This document shows, in pieces, positions 48,326 through 59,575 of a stretch of 64,000 nucleotides of DNA. The DNA is from Anarhynchus alexandrinus (lineage: Eukaryota > Chordata > Aves > Charadriiformes > Charadriidae). Position 1 is the stretch's first letter. Each line of letters starts with the position of its first letter. Under the pieces are notes generated by a model. That model was given only the letters and a program-made list of their open reading frames with translations, was not told the origin of the DNA and ran no database searches. The DNA lies in assembly GCA_008711295.1 (NCBI GenBank), contig VUYV01000055.1, positions 447,307 through 511,306 on the forward strand. The letters are read 5' to 3'. The translations under genes were made by a program, and so were the position numbers.

Positions 48326-51300
48326 GTATAGATATTTAAAAGTAATAATTAAAGATGTGAATAAAAGCATCTCCTGATCACATTGTATTCACATGCTAGT
48401 CAATGGTAGAGCCGCATTTACATTAACGAAGTATTTCCAGAATTCTTTGGCTACTTTCTCTGACCTGAAACTAACTCAAACTCTTACCTTTGCATCTAAA
48501 GTATTTCCGGAGGCCTGCTGGCTGTCTCTGATCTACTCGAGCTTTACAAATATCGGTAGTTTTTTTCTCCTTATCTACCCAAGCAAAGCAGAACTGAAAA
48601 ATGCAAACACTAGCCTCTTCCATAACATTTCTTCACAGATGGTGCTACCGTGTCTCTGGGGACCAGCAGCATGCTCATTCTCATTACTCTGGCATGCATA
48701 TTCCCTGTGGTTGACCAAGGAAACTGGAAACTTTCCAGCTAGCCTCCCACAGTGGAAGCTGGATATAGAGTGGACAAGTCAGCAGTGCCCAGGATTGCAA
48801 AAGAAAGGTAACATCCACACCTTTTAAAGGGGGAAGAGGGAAGGGAATAGTGCATTTTATGGGAATTACACCCAGACGTCTTCAGAGCAATTGGCTTAAA
48901 ATGATTAGGAAAGCTAATGGAGTAGAATATGTATAGGGATTTCATCATGCTTATCGGCGGAGACAGTATTGTTGCTTTGGGATTAAATCCTAATAATGCG
49001 TAAATACACAGGGCACATTAACCAGGTATCTAATTATCACTAGCTAGAGAAGGCTGCCTTTTGCAGAGTGACAAACATTCAAAAGCTGAATAGATGCTGA
49101 AGCCATGTAGACATAGCATCTGTTTAACCTAAGTAACACAACACTAAAAGCAGGTGTGACAAGGTGAGAAGAATCCATCCTGTAAGGGCTAGACCTATCT
49201 TGAGGAAGTTATTGGACAATGTCCAAGGACAGCAAGTTCACAGCTTCACACTTATTTTCCTCACAGTACAAAACCAAGCATAACAATAATTCATTAGACA
49301 GAGAGTTTCAAAGCAGAATGATTAAAGGGGAGAGACAGCAGCCCCTGCCTGAGCTGATAGGTTTGACTATGTGAGCCAGCAAAAGGGCTGGCAGGAAGAG
49401 CCAGAGAGGATGGAAGCTATTTGGCAAAATTCAGGTAGCAGCCTTCTAAGAAAACATGAAAAGTAGACAAGAGTCTTCTATCACTTGTTTGCAGCAAACG
49501 CCGGTAAGATACCTTCCCCATCATTAGCACTCATATATTTTCTATAAGCCAAATTTCATAAGCGAATTTATCAGGCTGGTAGATCCACCTAATCAGCTCT
49601 GAAACCACCTATTGATCCCAGGTTTTCAAGGGAAACACTTTTAGCGTTCTCTGACATATGACTGAACATAGCCAAGGAAATCCTGACAAGAAAATATAGA
49701 GCCTGTTACCTACCAGAAACTATCTGGGAAGAAAGTCAAACATTAACAGAGATTTTTTTAAAAGGAATAAAAATGTGTTCAACCTAATTATGCCCCTGTG
49801 CCAAGACCCGCAAAAAGAGCATTTTTCAAATAGAAACAGATATTGGCTAATACTGGCCACTGGCTTTTACTAGACAAGTTGGTTGTCTCTTCCTCCTTCC
49901 AAAGGAAGTAAAGCATATTGATCACATTATTGATTAGGTGATCTTTATAATCTCTTATAGACTTAAAGTCTACACAGTTACAGAAAATTTAAAAACACTA
50001 ACATGAATGTAGCAAGAATGTAGACAGAATGGAAGAGACAATCCTCAAAAAACTTAGTGTTTAATTTGTAAATCTTTGTTACTCAAATATTATTTAGTGT
50101 AATGCCCTATGAGCATATAAATTAATCTTTAATTCTTTCCTAGCTTTACGGCCATCCAAAAGAAGTAGCTAATTTATGAACTGACTCAGGAAACAGAGCA
50201 CAGAGTGGGACACTAAATATTACATATTTTTGTTTGTCTGCTCTATCTTGTTCTTTCATGATGTTGGAAAAAGGAGATACATGAGCTTGGACTTCAAGAG
50301 GAATAAATGTATTTTTTTGCAAGTAATTCCAGAAACCAAGAAAAGTTTGAGATTATCTAGCAGATTAGTGAAGATGTTGAGAAACTTCTGGGACTGCTTT
50401 ACAAAGCGTACTGACTACTATTAAGCTGAATTAAAGAATCAGAAGTGTTTCTTTTCTTAAATGTTTTTCTAAACAGGCTTCCTTGCATTTGAATTTAGGG
50501 TCATTCAGGATCTAGCCAGTTCTCCTGTTGACAAGCATTTTACATCATTAGGACTGTGTCTTTAAACTCTCCTGTCAAAAAAAAAAAAAAAGAAAAGAAA
50601 AAACCCCAGGGATTACCAAGGCAGACATGATATATGTCATAATTGGACGTGGTTACATTAAAGGAAAAGATGCCAAAACCATGCAGCAGCACATTCACTG
50701 CAGCTTAGTAGTATTTACACTTTTCTATCAAAGTTGGGTAGACTATGTATAATTTTGCTTAATAAGGAGGACCCTATTCAACCCTAAGCACACTCAGACC
50801 CTACACACCCAGACAGGTTTGGGGGGGGTTGTTGCAGCTCTGTTTGGAAGCTGTAAAAGAATTATGTGATGCAAACCGCAGCTGTGGGTTGCCACTCAGT
50901 ATTCAGGGATGCTTGTGTATTTCAGGGGAGAGAACAAAAAACCCCACACCAAAGTAACAGAACAAGAGAAAATCTTTTAGTTGGGACACGTTAAGTCAGT
51001 GCACATCCCAGATGAGAAGCAGAAAGGTGTTACTGTTTCAGCTGCAACAGAACATGGAAGGAAATGCAAAGGAGTAAGAGGAGTTTGCGGAGTCTAAGAC
51101 AGCAGGAAGCCTGTGGCCAAGTCTGCTGTTATGGTTTTAAGGTTCACAAACATGGATCTCATTCAGAGATGCCTTCTTAATTTGTATGCATTACAATTCT
51201 GTGGTTTTAACTAGGCTTATTCCCAGATTAATACAGTACACAATAAACATTGCAAAAAAGTCAGTTACCCACCTTTTCACTTAATATAGCTTCTCTTTGT

Positions 51301-52324
51301 TCCCTCCTCCCTACTCAGTAATAGTAACAAAATCCGCAAATAAGGGCAAAGGAATCATTTCAGAGAATGAAAATAACGTCACTAACATTTTTTTAGGAAT
51401 AACTATTACTCTGAACATTTCAACTCATCTTTCTCAGATGTTTAATGTTAAAACTACAGTTTAAGTAATATTGAATCGGATGTTAGAAAGCCATGCCAAT
51501 CTGCAAAAGAAAATTAAAAAATAAATCTAAAGCAACTTTAGAGGCTTTGGATTCTCAGATTAGAAATAAGCCCTGATATATATGGAGGAAAACCAGAAGG
51601 ATTATTTCTCAATAAAAATCAATCTCTGGAAAAAAAACAACAACAAAACAAACAAACTTATGGCCATATTTTCTACATCTTCTGAATATCTAACCTTTTC
51701 CTATAAGAATCAATCAGAAACACAAGGAAACTCTTTTCAAGAATATTTTAAAAAGAAAACAAAGAAACAAACTAAACATAAGAGCATAGTCATTAAGACT
51801 CAAATCCTTACATTTACATAGAAAGATTTCTAAAAAGAGTTAGATAGAAGATTAAATAAGAGATTTAAATAGTGGGTAGGTTATGTACCCACATTATGAT
51901 TTGTGAAATCCATTCTTATAGTCTTCTTAGGATCAAGGGCAGATCACTTCATTAAAAACAACAAACCAAACCAACCAAAGAGAAAACCTCTAGCAAACTG
52001 CAAGTAGGAGTAATATTGTTTCCTACATGTTATGTTCATTTTCCTGTACTTTGGGAACAAGTCGCTTGCTGGGCAAGGCTTCTCACCCACCCTCTCCTCT
52101 TTTTCCCTAACATTAAAACAATTACTTGAATACAGATATCATAGCACAGGAACTCAAGCAAACTATTCAAGGCACCACGTGCCCTGTGCTCCACCATAGT
52201 ACATTGCAATTGCTAGTCACAGAAAATGGCACAAACAGTTGAAGGGAATTTAGGAATTCTACAGGAAAGTATTTGCTTCTTATCACATTTTACTGTTCTG
52301 CTCAATACCAAATGTAGCAAGACA

Positions 52325-52597
52325 CTGCAGCAGGACAAGAGGAAGCGGTCTCAAGTTGTGCCAGGGGAAGTTTAGATTGGATATTAGGAAAAATCGCTTC
52401 ACCAAAAGGGTTATCAAACATTGGAACAGGCTGTCCGGGGAAGTGGTGGAATCACCATCCTTGGAGGTATTTAAGAGACTAGGTGACGCGGTGCTTAGGG
52501 ACATGGTTTAGTGGTGTTTTTGGCAGTGTTAGGTTAATGGTTGGACTTGATGATCTTAAAGGTCCGTTCCAACTTAGACAATTCTATGATTCTAAGA
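52325..52597 (+). mobile_element. CR1 LINE 3' fragment
   Basis: This 5'-truncated CR1 end runs from tgcagcaggacaagaggaag through 'gccaggggaagtttagattg', 'ttggaacaggctgtccgggg' and 'ggttggacttgatgatctta' to the tail attctatgattctaaga. It is the same subfamily as 1754-3123, whose last 250 bases it parallels. That other copy lacks the 'ttggaacaggct' segment this one keeps. Confidence 0.95.
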
Positions 52598-55500
52598 CAT
52601 CCTGATGTACCAGCTTCTCATTTTTTTTTAAATGCCAAAAGAAAGAGGACAGCAGCAGTAGAAAGGTGAGAACAGGGGAACAGTTTGGGGAAGGGACTTA
52701 TCCACCAGGAACTCCCCCCATCCATTGTCCTTTCAGCTCAGCCACTGTGATTTCAGATGGCCTGACCAACACCAGCAACATTAGGCTATCAGCCAAAAAG
52801 GTATTCTGCTTACACAAGAAGAATCAAGACCCATAAACCCATTCATTTTTACGAAAACATTTTTCTTTCACCTATATATTCATCCGATGAATACCCTGTA
52901 GTATTGCATACAGTCAATAAGTCCATAATCACATGGATATTTTTCTGTATCTCAGGTAAATTCATCAAAGATTAAACTTGAAAAACACTTGGTTTGGTAT
53001 CTTGATGCACCGTTTACCTAGATTCCTCTCATGAATGTCCCTCTCTCTTTGCACATTTTCCTCCTTTTGCCAAACACATAGCAGCATTCACAACAGATGC
53101 TCTTCAACTAATTAATAACAGAAATTCAATGACCTATCACTCATAAAAATGTTAATTAAAACTAGGAATAACTGAGGGTGTGTGCACATGTGTGTATTTG
53201 ATCAGCTGTACTGGAAGGAGCTAATTAATGCCAGTTATTAAAGTACATTAAGTAAGGTGCTCCATATGCTTAGCTTGACCTTTTTGACCAACAATGAATG
53301 TACAGGAAGCCAGAAGCTCAGTGGTCAGCTTCATAGCAGTTGTTAACGAAGTAGCTGTCAAAATCCACTGATCGTGCCATTCTGGGAAAGTTCGGGAGTC
53401 TGCCCCACAAGAATGAAGTGCTGAAAAAGGGACTGCGAGCAGGGACACAGTGCAGCGTGCGGCTTTGACTTGGAAGTTAGAACTGTACCTTGCCAGCTGG
53501 TGCGCCAGCCTTGCATGCCTTTGGAGAGCTCCTCTATACTCTCTTGGCCTTACAACACGTTAGGGATATGGTCCTGCTTCAGGAGAGAGTGAAAGGTTTT
53601 CCAAAGGCTTTCTTCTCCATATTTAGTACAGGGGGAATTTTAATATAAATTACAACTCATGAGAAAAAAAAAAAAAAAGAAGAAATTTGAAGTTGATTGT
53701 GGAGTGGGAGAGGAGAGTGAAAGGTAATCGAACTCACGGTTGTACGAAGTATGCTGGGCAGCTGTGTCAACAGATTCCCACGCACTGCTTGCAGATATTA
53801 CCAGCACTTCACTCCTATCGGTGATGGTCTGTTGTGACTGCATGGATTCCCGGCTTTCTTTCAGTAAATGGTAAGGCACCTCAGACTATTCTGTTTGTTG
53901 AGTATATTGAAGACTATTACAGATTGTTACATTTCTATTTAAGGCAGCAAAATAAATCTTTGCCTATATATTTAAAACAAACAAACAAAACACCTTTAAA
54001 AGCAGGAAGCAAAAGTATCAAGATTGCTTCAGTAATCGTGAGGTTGCTCTGCAGAATATTTTATTTTGACACATTACTATGTCTCTCACATATTATGGTC
54101 TCGGGTTCCAATGTTAACCTAATTTTAACACAAAGAATTCCAGTTGCCTAAATAACATCTTATAATCATTCCCTGAGCCACAGCATTCTCCAAATGCAGT
54201 GCTATCACTCCAAATAAGTCTCCAATAATCTCTCTGGTGCTACTATCAAAATACACTTTTATTTTTCAAGAAACACAAACAAGGAAAGGGAAATGAAGGT
54301 ACATTCCCTTTTAAAACATCATTTCAGCATTAGTGAGCAAATAAAAAGGTAATTGCAGCGTATGGGTAACATATGTTGTAAAAATGATAAGACTGTAGTT
54401 TCGGTATCATACTAAACCTACCTGGACACTGACAAACAGGAAAGTCTCACTGACCCACCTCTGCTTTTTCCCCAGCTTTATTCTCTGTCCTCTGTGCATT
54501 AAACTGTTTATAGGTCAGGTAAAATAACACATTCAGCTGACCAAAACACATCTTTTCCTGTTCTCGTCAAACTGTTTCCTGTATTCCTTAATCTAATTCT
54601 CTATGGAACCTCATGAAGAAGAACAGTGATAGAAATGGCAGAACTACCTTTTTGAACGCTGACCAAATTTAGATCTAGTTTAAGCAATCAGAAGACTTCA
54701 GCCTTACAATATAAAACTTAGAAATATTGGTGTTTTTTTCCATTTGAATTTGTTTAAAACCCGTTTGTGTACATGTACTGAGACTGTTGTAAAACATACA
54801 CTGCAGACATATTTCAAAAGATTGTGCTACCATCTCCCTATTTACAAATCTATTTATTTACATTAGCTCAGGTGAATAAAATATAATTTGGCCCATGATG
54901 AGTCTAATTGACATTCTTTACAATTATATGTGAAACTACAGCTAAGAACAGTGGGAAGGAATATAAAAGAAATATGCAGCTCAAAGATTTTAGACAGTGC
55001 GATATCCATCTGCGTAAACATTTCTGTAGGGAATCCGCGGCAGTGCTCGCTCTCTGAACGCTTTAACTGGAAGCGGAATAAATGGCAGACACACCACAGA
55101 TCAGAATGTTCCAATGCATTTATGAACTGAATCTGGAAGAGCTAAGAAGAGTTTTTATTTGTTCAATCTTAGATTCCAGAAGCAGAGCTAAAGGGAATTT
55201 TTCACATTAGAGCAAATTAATCAAACTTTGACATGAAAAACAGTATTTAATTCTTTTTTTTTTTTTTTTGCGCTTGTGAAAAAGTCCCGTGGAAAGAAAT
55301 GGAAAAGAAAAGGTTAAAAAAACCCCACAACAATAGAACTCAAGTAGGGAAACATCTTAGATTTAATAGAAAACTGGTTTTGAATGAAAAATTACCACCA
55401 ACCGTAAAAATAGTGTAAAATAACCTAGAAAGAAAGCCCTGTTTAGACAAACCTAGAATAAAAGTTCACTTGAACTTCTTTCTGAAAGTGCGAGTTAATA

Positions 55501-57079
55501 TAAAGTTTTTAATACCAGTCTAGCTTTGGCAGCAGTCAAATACTTTTCAAAATTTGACACATTTATGTCAAAAGAAAGTAAATTATTTTTGCTATTGGTT
55601 GGTCCATTCTTGTCAAAATCCAACTAACTTTCCATTTTTCTTCATTCTTGGAACATCATTCCTGCAGTTGTCAAGCAAAGATAGAGCTGGATGGAAAGAA
55701 TGAGGTTACTGGAGTACAAAGCACACCTTTTAAAAGAAAAAACAAGAACATACACACACAGAAATTTGAACTTTTAGGTGTTCACAAAAGTCACATAACA
55801 CTATAAACAGTAATTGTCTTCAAGAAAACCAATTAGGAGTTTTGACTGAAATCTCTACTAAAATAAATCAATGATTAAAAGAATGATTAAAAGAATAACA
55901 TAAACTAAGGATGAATCAAAACCAATGGGAATTTTCTTGACTTGCCAGAACCAGATTTTATATTGCCTAATATATCTTCCTTTCTCTTGAGTTGGCTAAG
56001 AGGACTATGTCAGGAAAAAAATGGACCCATTTGTTCTTCCTTTTACTCACTTCAAATAGAGCTACCAGTGCCTTCATTAAAAAGTTGCTAGAAGATAATA
56101 CTCTATTAGCACAGCTGTAGCCAATTCTGTGGATGGAGACACAGTCAGATTTAATCCTAACAACTGACGTGTAACTGGAGTCTCCTGCAGGCAAATTATT
56201 CATAAAAACATGCACTAAATGTGTTATTACTGAATGTGCACTACTACTAAAAATAGCTAAAAACTCGCCATACGCAAACCCAGTTCTTAGGTAGCACAAA
56301 AGACAGAGGATAATGGAAACTATTTTCAGCTTTTAGGAGAAGCCCCTTTAGCAGCTTCCACAAGCACTTACTTAGAACACGTTAGCCACTGTAAGTACAC
56401 ATAGGAAAAGAGAACTTCTTCATTACTACTAATTAGATTGTTTTCACAAATAGTTAAAAATAATGAGACACAACTGTCATTAAAAATATACTCATTCCAC
56501 AAACCTTGTGCATACGACTGAGTAAACCAACAAAGTACTTTGGACTTCTTTAAAATTCCCCTGCCTATTGAGAGTGTTGCTTTGAAACGTTTCTAAGATA
56601 TGCTGTTTCTTCTCTGTACAGTTGTACAACTTAGAGATAGAAACATCCAAATTTTTATCATCTGAAAAACAGTGATCAGAATATGAAGATAATTCTGTAG
56701 AGGGCAATTATCAAAAATAATGTTGGCATGTGCTACACAAATTTTAAATAATTTGTGTGACCCATTTTTATGCCAAATACTTCCTTTAATTTCCCATATA
56801 CTTTGCTTACAGCATTATTATCTGATATAAACTATCATGGAACAGTGACCTTACTCTGAAAATGCAATACTAAAGGGAAAACAAGTAGCTATTACATTCA
56901 GCAACTCAGAGCTGTGAAGTGGCCAGTTTCCATAATATTACATAGGAAGATATTTTACTTGGCTTTTTGGAGGAAATAGCAGATGTGGAATCCTATAGTT
57001 TAGACAGATGGCAATACTCTATGGAATAGAGGAAAAGGCAAAAGAGAACTTCAAATGAAGTGGCTGGATGTTTGCAAGA
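52598..57079. other. Unassigned AT-rich stretch
   Basis: No gene is recognised. It contains an A-run at 53664-53678, a T-run at 55254-55269 and a 12-bp tandem duplication at 55870-55893. Open frames are short. The segment 53250-53560 is somewhat GC-richer but shows no exon structure. Confidence 0.5.
55870..55893. repeat. Tandem duplication, 12-bp unit x2
   Basis: The unit aatgattaaaag occurs twice in a row without a mismatch. Confidence 0.9.
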
Positions 57080-57704
57080 AAGTATTCTGGTATCTGGTGG
57101 ACAGCAGGCTCAATATGAGTCCGCAGTGTGCCCTGGCAGCCAAGAGGGCAAACCGCATCCTGGGGTGCATCAAACACAGCATAACCAGCCGGTCAGAAGA
57201 GGTGATTGTCCCACTGTATTTAGCATTGGTATGGCCTCACCTTGAGTACTGTGCGCAGTTCTGGGCCCCACAATTTAAGAATGATGTTAAGGGACTTGAA
57301 TGCGTCCAAAAGAGGACAACCAAGCTGGTGTAAAGGCTGGAAGGAACTTCCTGTGAGGAGTGGCTAAGGACTGTGGGTTTGTCTAGTTTGGAGAAAAGGA
57401 GGCTGAAGGGCAACCTCGTTGCTCTCTACAGCTTCCTGAGGATGTGAGGGAATGGTTCAAAGCTTTGTCAGAGGAGATTCAAATTTAACATTAGGAAATA
57501 TTGCTTCACTGAAGAGGTGGTCAAACACTGGAACAGGCTTCCTAGAGGTGGTCGATGCCCCAAGCCTGTCAGTGTCTAAGGGGCATTTGGACAATGACCT
57601 TAATTTTAACTGACTAACTTTTGGTCAGCCCTGAAGTGGTCAGGTAGTTAGATTGGATGAAGCTTGTAGGTCCCTTGCAACTGAACTATTTTCTTCTATT
57701 CTAA
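57080..57704 (+). mobile_element. CR1 LINE 3' fragment
   Basis: This 5'-truncated copy keeps the blocks RANRILGCIKHSITSRSEEV, VPLYLALVWPHLEYCAQFWA and LECVQKRTTKLV (57055-57333 frame), then stops. The 3' part has 'ggtcagccctgaagtggtca' and the end 'ggtcccttgcaactgaacta' with tail ttctattcta. That 3' end is a different subfamily from the other plus copies, but it is shared in inverted form by the fragment at 58525-58628. Confidence 0.93.
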
Positions 57705-57884
57705 AATATAATAGTGCTGATTAATAAGAGTCCAAACAAAGGATGATACATGAATAAGCTTTTGCAGTTCAGCAACAGAAACTGGATACTATCTTAGTAT
57801 GGAATCCGTATGACTGGCTGGAAGGTAAGCTCCACCAGCTATGTTTAAAAACTATGATACCTCATTGTCAAAACACAAATATGC
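57705..57884. other. Short spacer between CR1 copies
   Basis: About 180 bases have no recognisable feature. Confidence 0.5.
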
Positions 57885-58524
57885 TTTGTCAAGTCTGTGG
57901 ATGACAGCAAACTGGGGGAGCAGTCAATACACCGGAGGTCAGGGTAATCACTCAGATGGACAACAATAAGCTGAAAGTACAGGCCCATAAAAACCTCAAA
58001 CAAAACCAGGGTTCAACAAAACCCTGCACTTGGGATGGAATAACCCCAAGCAACAGTACAAGGTGGGTGGTGACTAGGCAGCAGCTCTGAGGAGAAAAGA
58101 CCCAAAATAAAAGAAAGAGAAAGAAAAAGTGAGGGTCTCAGTGGACAGCAACACATCTTCAGCCTTTCGGCAATGAAGGGTAACTCTCCACTGGGCTACA
58201 TTAGCAAGAATGCAGCAGTTGATCAAAGGAAATAACTGTTTTCCTTCTCACAGCGCATGTGAGGCCACATCTGGAATAGTCTGGCAGATGCTTAGGAGGC
58301 TGGTAAATATGACTATATGGTAAGATTAGGGAGTAGAGTTTCCTACCCTCAAGGAGAGAAAACTGAGTGGGGAAGCAGTTGTGGCCTTCAGTTACCTAAT
58401 TGGTTATTAGAGAGTTAGCTTCTTATAATTTATTATCACACACACAACAATAGGACAAGATCTGATGAACACACATTACAACAAGGAAAAATTCAACTAC
58501 GTATAAGGCAAACAAATTTTAGAC
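57885..58524 (+). mobile_element. Older CR1 LINE, 5' piece of an interrupted copy
   Basis: This decayed CR1 begins at the RT catalytic block: 'tgtggatgacagcaaactgg' corresponds to the ADDTKL stretch and is followed by GEQSIHRRSG-like text. It continues through 'aaccctgcacttgggatgga', 'catgtgaggccacatctgga' and 'aataggacaagatctgatga', and breaks at about 58524. The rest of the same copy resumes at 58629. It is more diverged than the copy at 57080-57704 and has many small indels. Confidence 0.8.
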
Positions 58525-58628
58525 TATGATAGAATATTTCAGTTGGAAGGGACTTACAATGAGTATGTAGTCCAACTGCCTGACCACTTCAGGGCTGAGC
58601 AAAAGTTAAAACATGGTATTTAGAGGCC
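58525..58628 (-). mobile_element. CR1 3' end inserted in inverse orientation
   Basis: Only the last 100 bases of a CR1 are present, on the minus strand: tatgatagaatatttcagtt (complement of the 3' tail), then 'gtccaactgcctgaccactt' and 'cagggctgagcaaaagttaa'. This is the inverted counterpart of the 3' end of the copy at 57080-57704 (ggtcagccctgaagtggtca). It splits the older plus-strand CR1, so it inserted later. Confidence 0.8.
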
Positions 58629-58836
58629 TTTTCACAGTATGTGCTTACATAATAGAACAACTTTCCCAGAAAGGTTATAGAAACGTCATCCTTGGAGATT
58701 TCCTGAAGAAGGGGTTGGGGGAGAAGTGATTCATTTTTCAAAGGACTGATCAATTTTAAAGTTGTCCAGATTTGAAGTGGAAGTTGAACTAGACCTTCAG
58801 AGACTCCTTCCAATCTAAGTTATTCTATGAATCTGT
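58629..58836 (+). mobile_element. Older CR1 LINE, 3' piece of the interrupted copy
   Basis: The text resumes at ttttcacagtatgtgcttac, where the 58524 break leaves off relative to CR1. It runs through 'cccagaaaggttatagaaac' and 'ggaagttgaactagaccttc' and ends with 'ttccaatctaagttattcta' and tgaatctg. Together with 57885-58524 it forms one copy. Confidence 0.8.
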
Positions 58837-58880
58837 AAAATGCAAGACATGCATTTCCTAATTCTTCAAATAAAAGATAG

Positions 58881-58895
58881 TTATATATATATATC
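58881..58895. repeat. AT dinucleotide microsatellite
   Basis: ttatatatatatatc lies between the end of one CR1 and the next relic. Confidence 0.7.
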
Positions 58896-58914
58896 CACAG
58901 TTTTGTTCAGGCTA

Positions 58915-59575
58915 CCATTAGGCTGTTTTTAAATAACTGGCTTGCTTCTGTAGATCATTCCACATACTAATAAAATCTACAGTTAACCTCTTCTTAATGG
59001 TCAGCCTAAACACAACTTTAACATCCTCTTTAGAAACCAGGCAAAACAAAAGATACTGATATTTCAATATTTTTAAAAATTTATTGATCCCTGAGCTATC
59101 ATTTGGCAAATCTAATGCCTTTAATTCTTTCTTCAGGCAAGAAAACTTTACTCATCAAAAATATATTCCTTTTCTGAGCCCATGTGCTACAGTTGTATCA
59201 GTGATGAAAATCTTAAGGTTTCCTCATGACAAGAAAGACATTGGCATCATTTCTTACATAATGCTGTTTTGCTTTCTCATTTAATATTAACATATTTTGG
59301 CCAAAATTGTTGGGACTGCTACTATCCATTAAAGGGTTTGAGTTTTTTCCCTTTTTTTAAAAAAAATGTGTTGAATTACGAATTATTATGCCACAGGTGC
59401 ATTTTTCCAGGTTGAATCTCATTGGTTTCCTGTCTATACTTCAGATCTCTCAAGACTCCCGTTAATTCTGTTCTGATCCCTGTTTACATTGGCATTCTCT
59501 GTTTAATATAAATGGCATATTTAATTACTGATCTCATGCCATCTTCTAAATCATTAGGAAGGATTTCTTTTACTT
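58915..59575 (-). mobile_element. Ancient CR1-type RT fragment
   Basis: On the minus strand, LPNDLEDGM (complement about 59528-59557) corresponds to the IFINDLE.G block that follows GVPQGSVLGPVLFN in CR1. After a decayed FADD region comes RDL....TNEIQPGKMHLW, which corresponds to RDLDRL...MKFN.GKC.VLHL. At 58940-59040 the text 'attccacatactaataaaat' resembles the CR1 3' region. The copy is very diverged, and the link between its two ends is inferred from order and spacing. Confidence 0.5.

Larger units (their letters stand above)
41141..52324. other. About 11 kb of unassigned AT-rich sequence
   Basis: No gene or transposon is recognised. The two longest frames, 41127-41555 on the minus strand (142 codons) and 48393-48827 on the plus strand (144 codons), match nothing I know and are about the length expected by chance. 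It also contains a small gap (47404-47429), A-runs (46180-46197, 50578-50592), an AT-only tract (47941-48003) and a TAGA microsatellite (48308-48325). Confidence 0.5.

Noticed and set aside
48393..48827. 144-codon plus-strand frame
   Set aside because: Same reasoning: chance length, no recognisable domain and no splice or promoter context.
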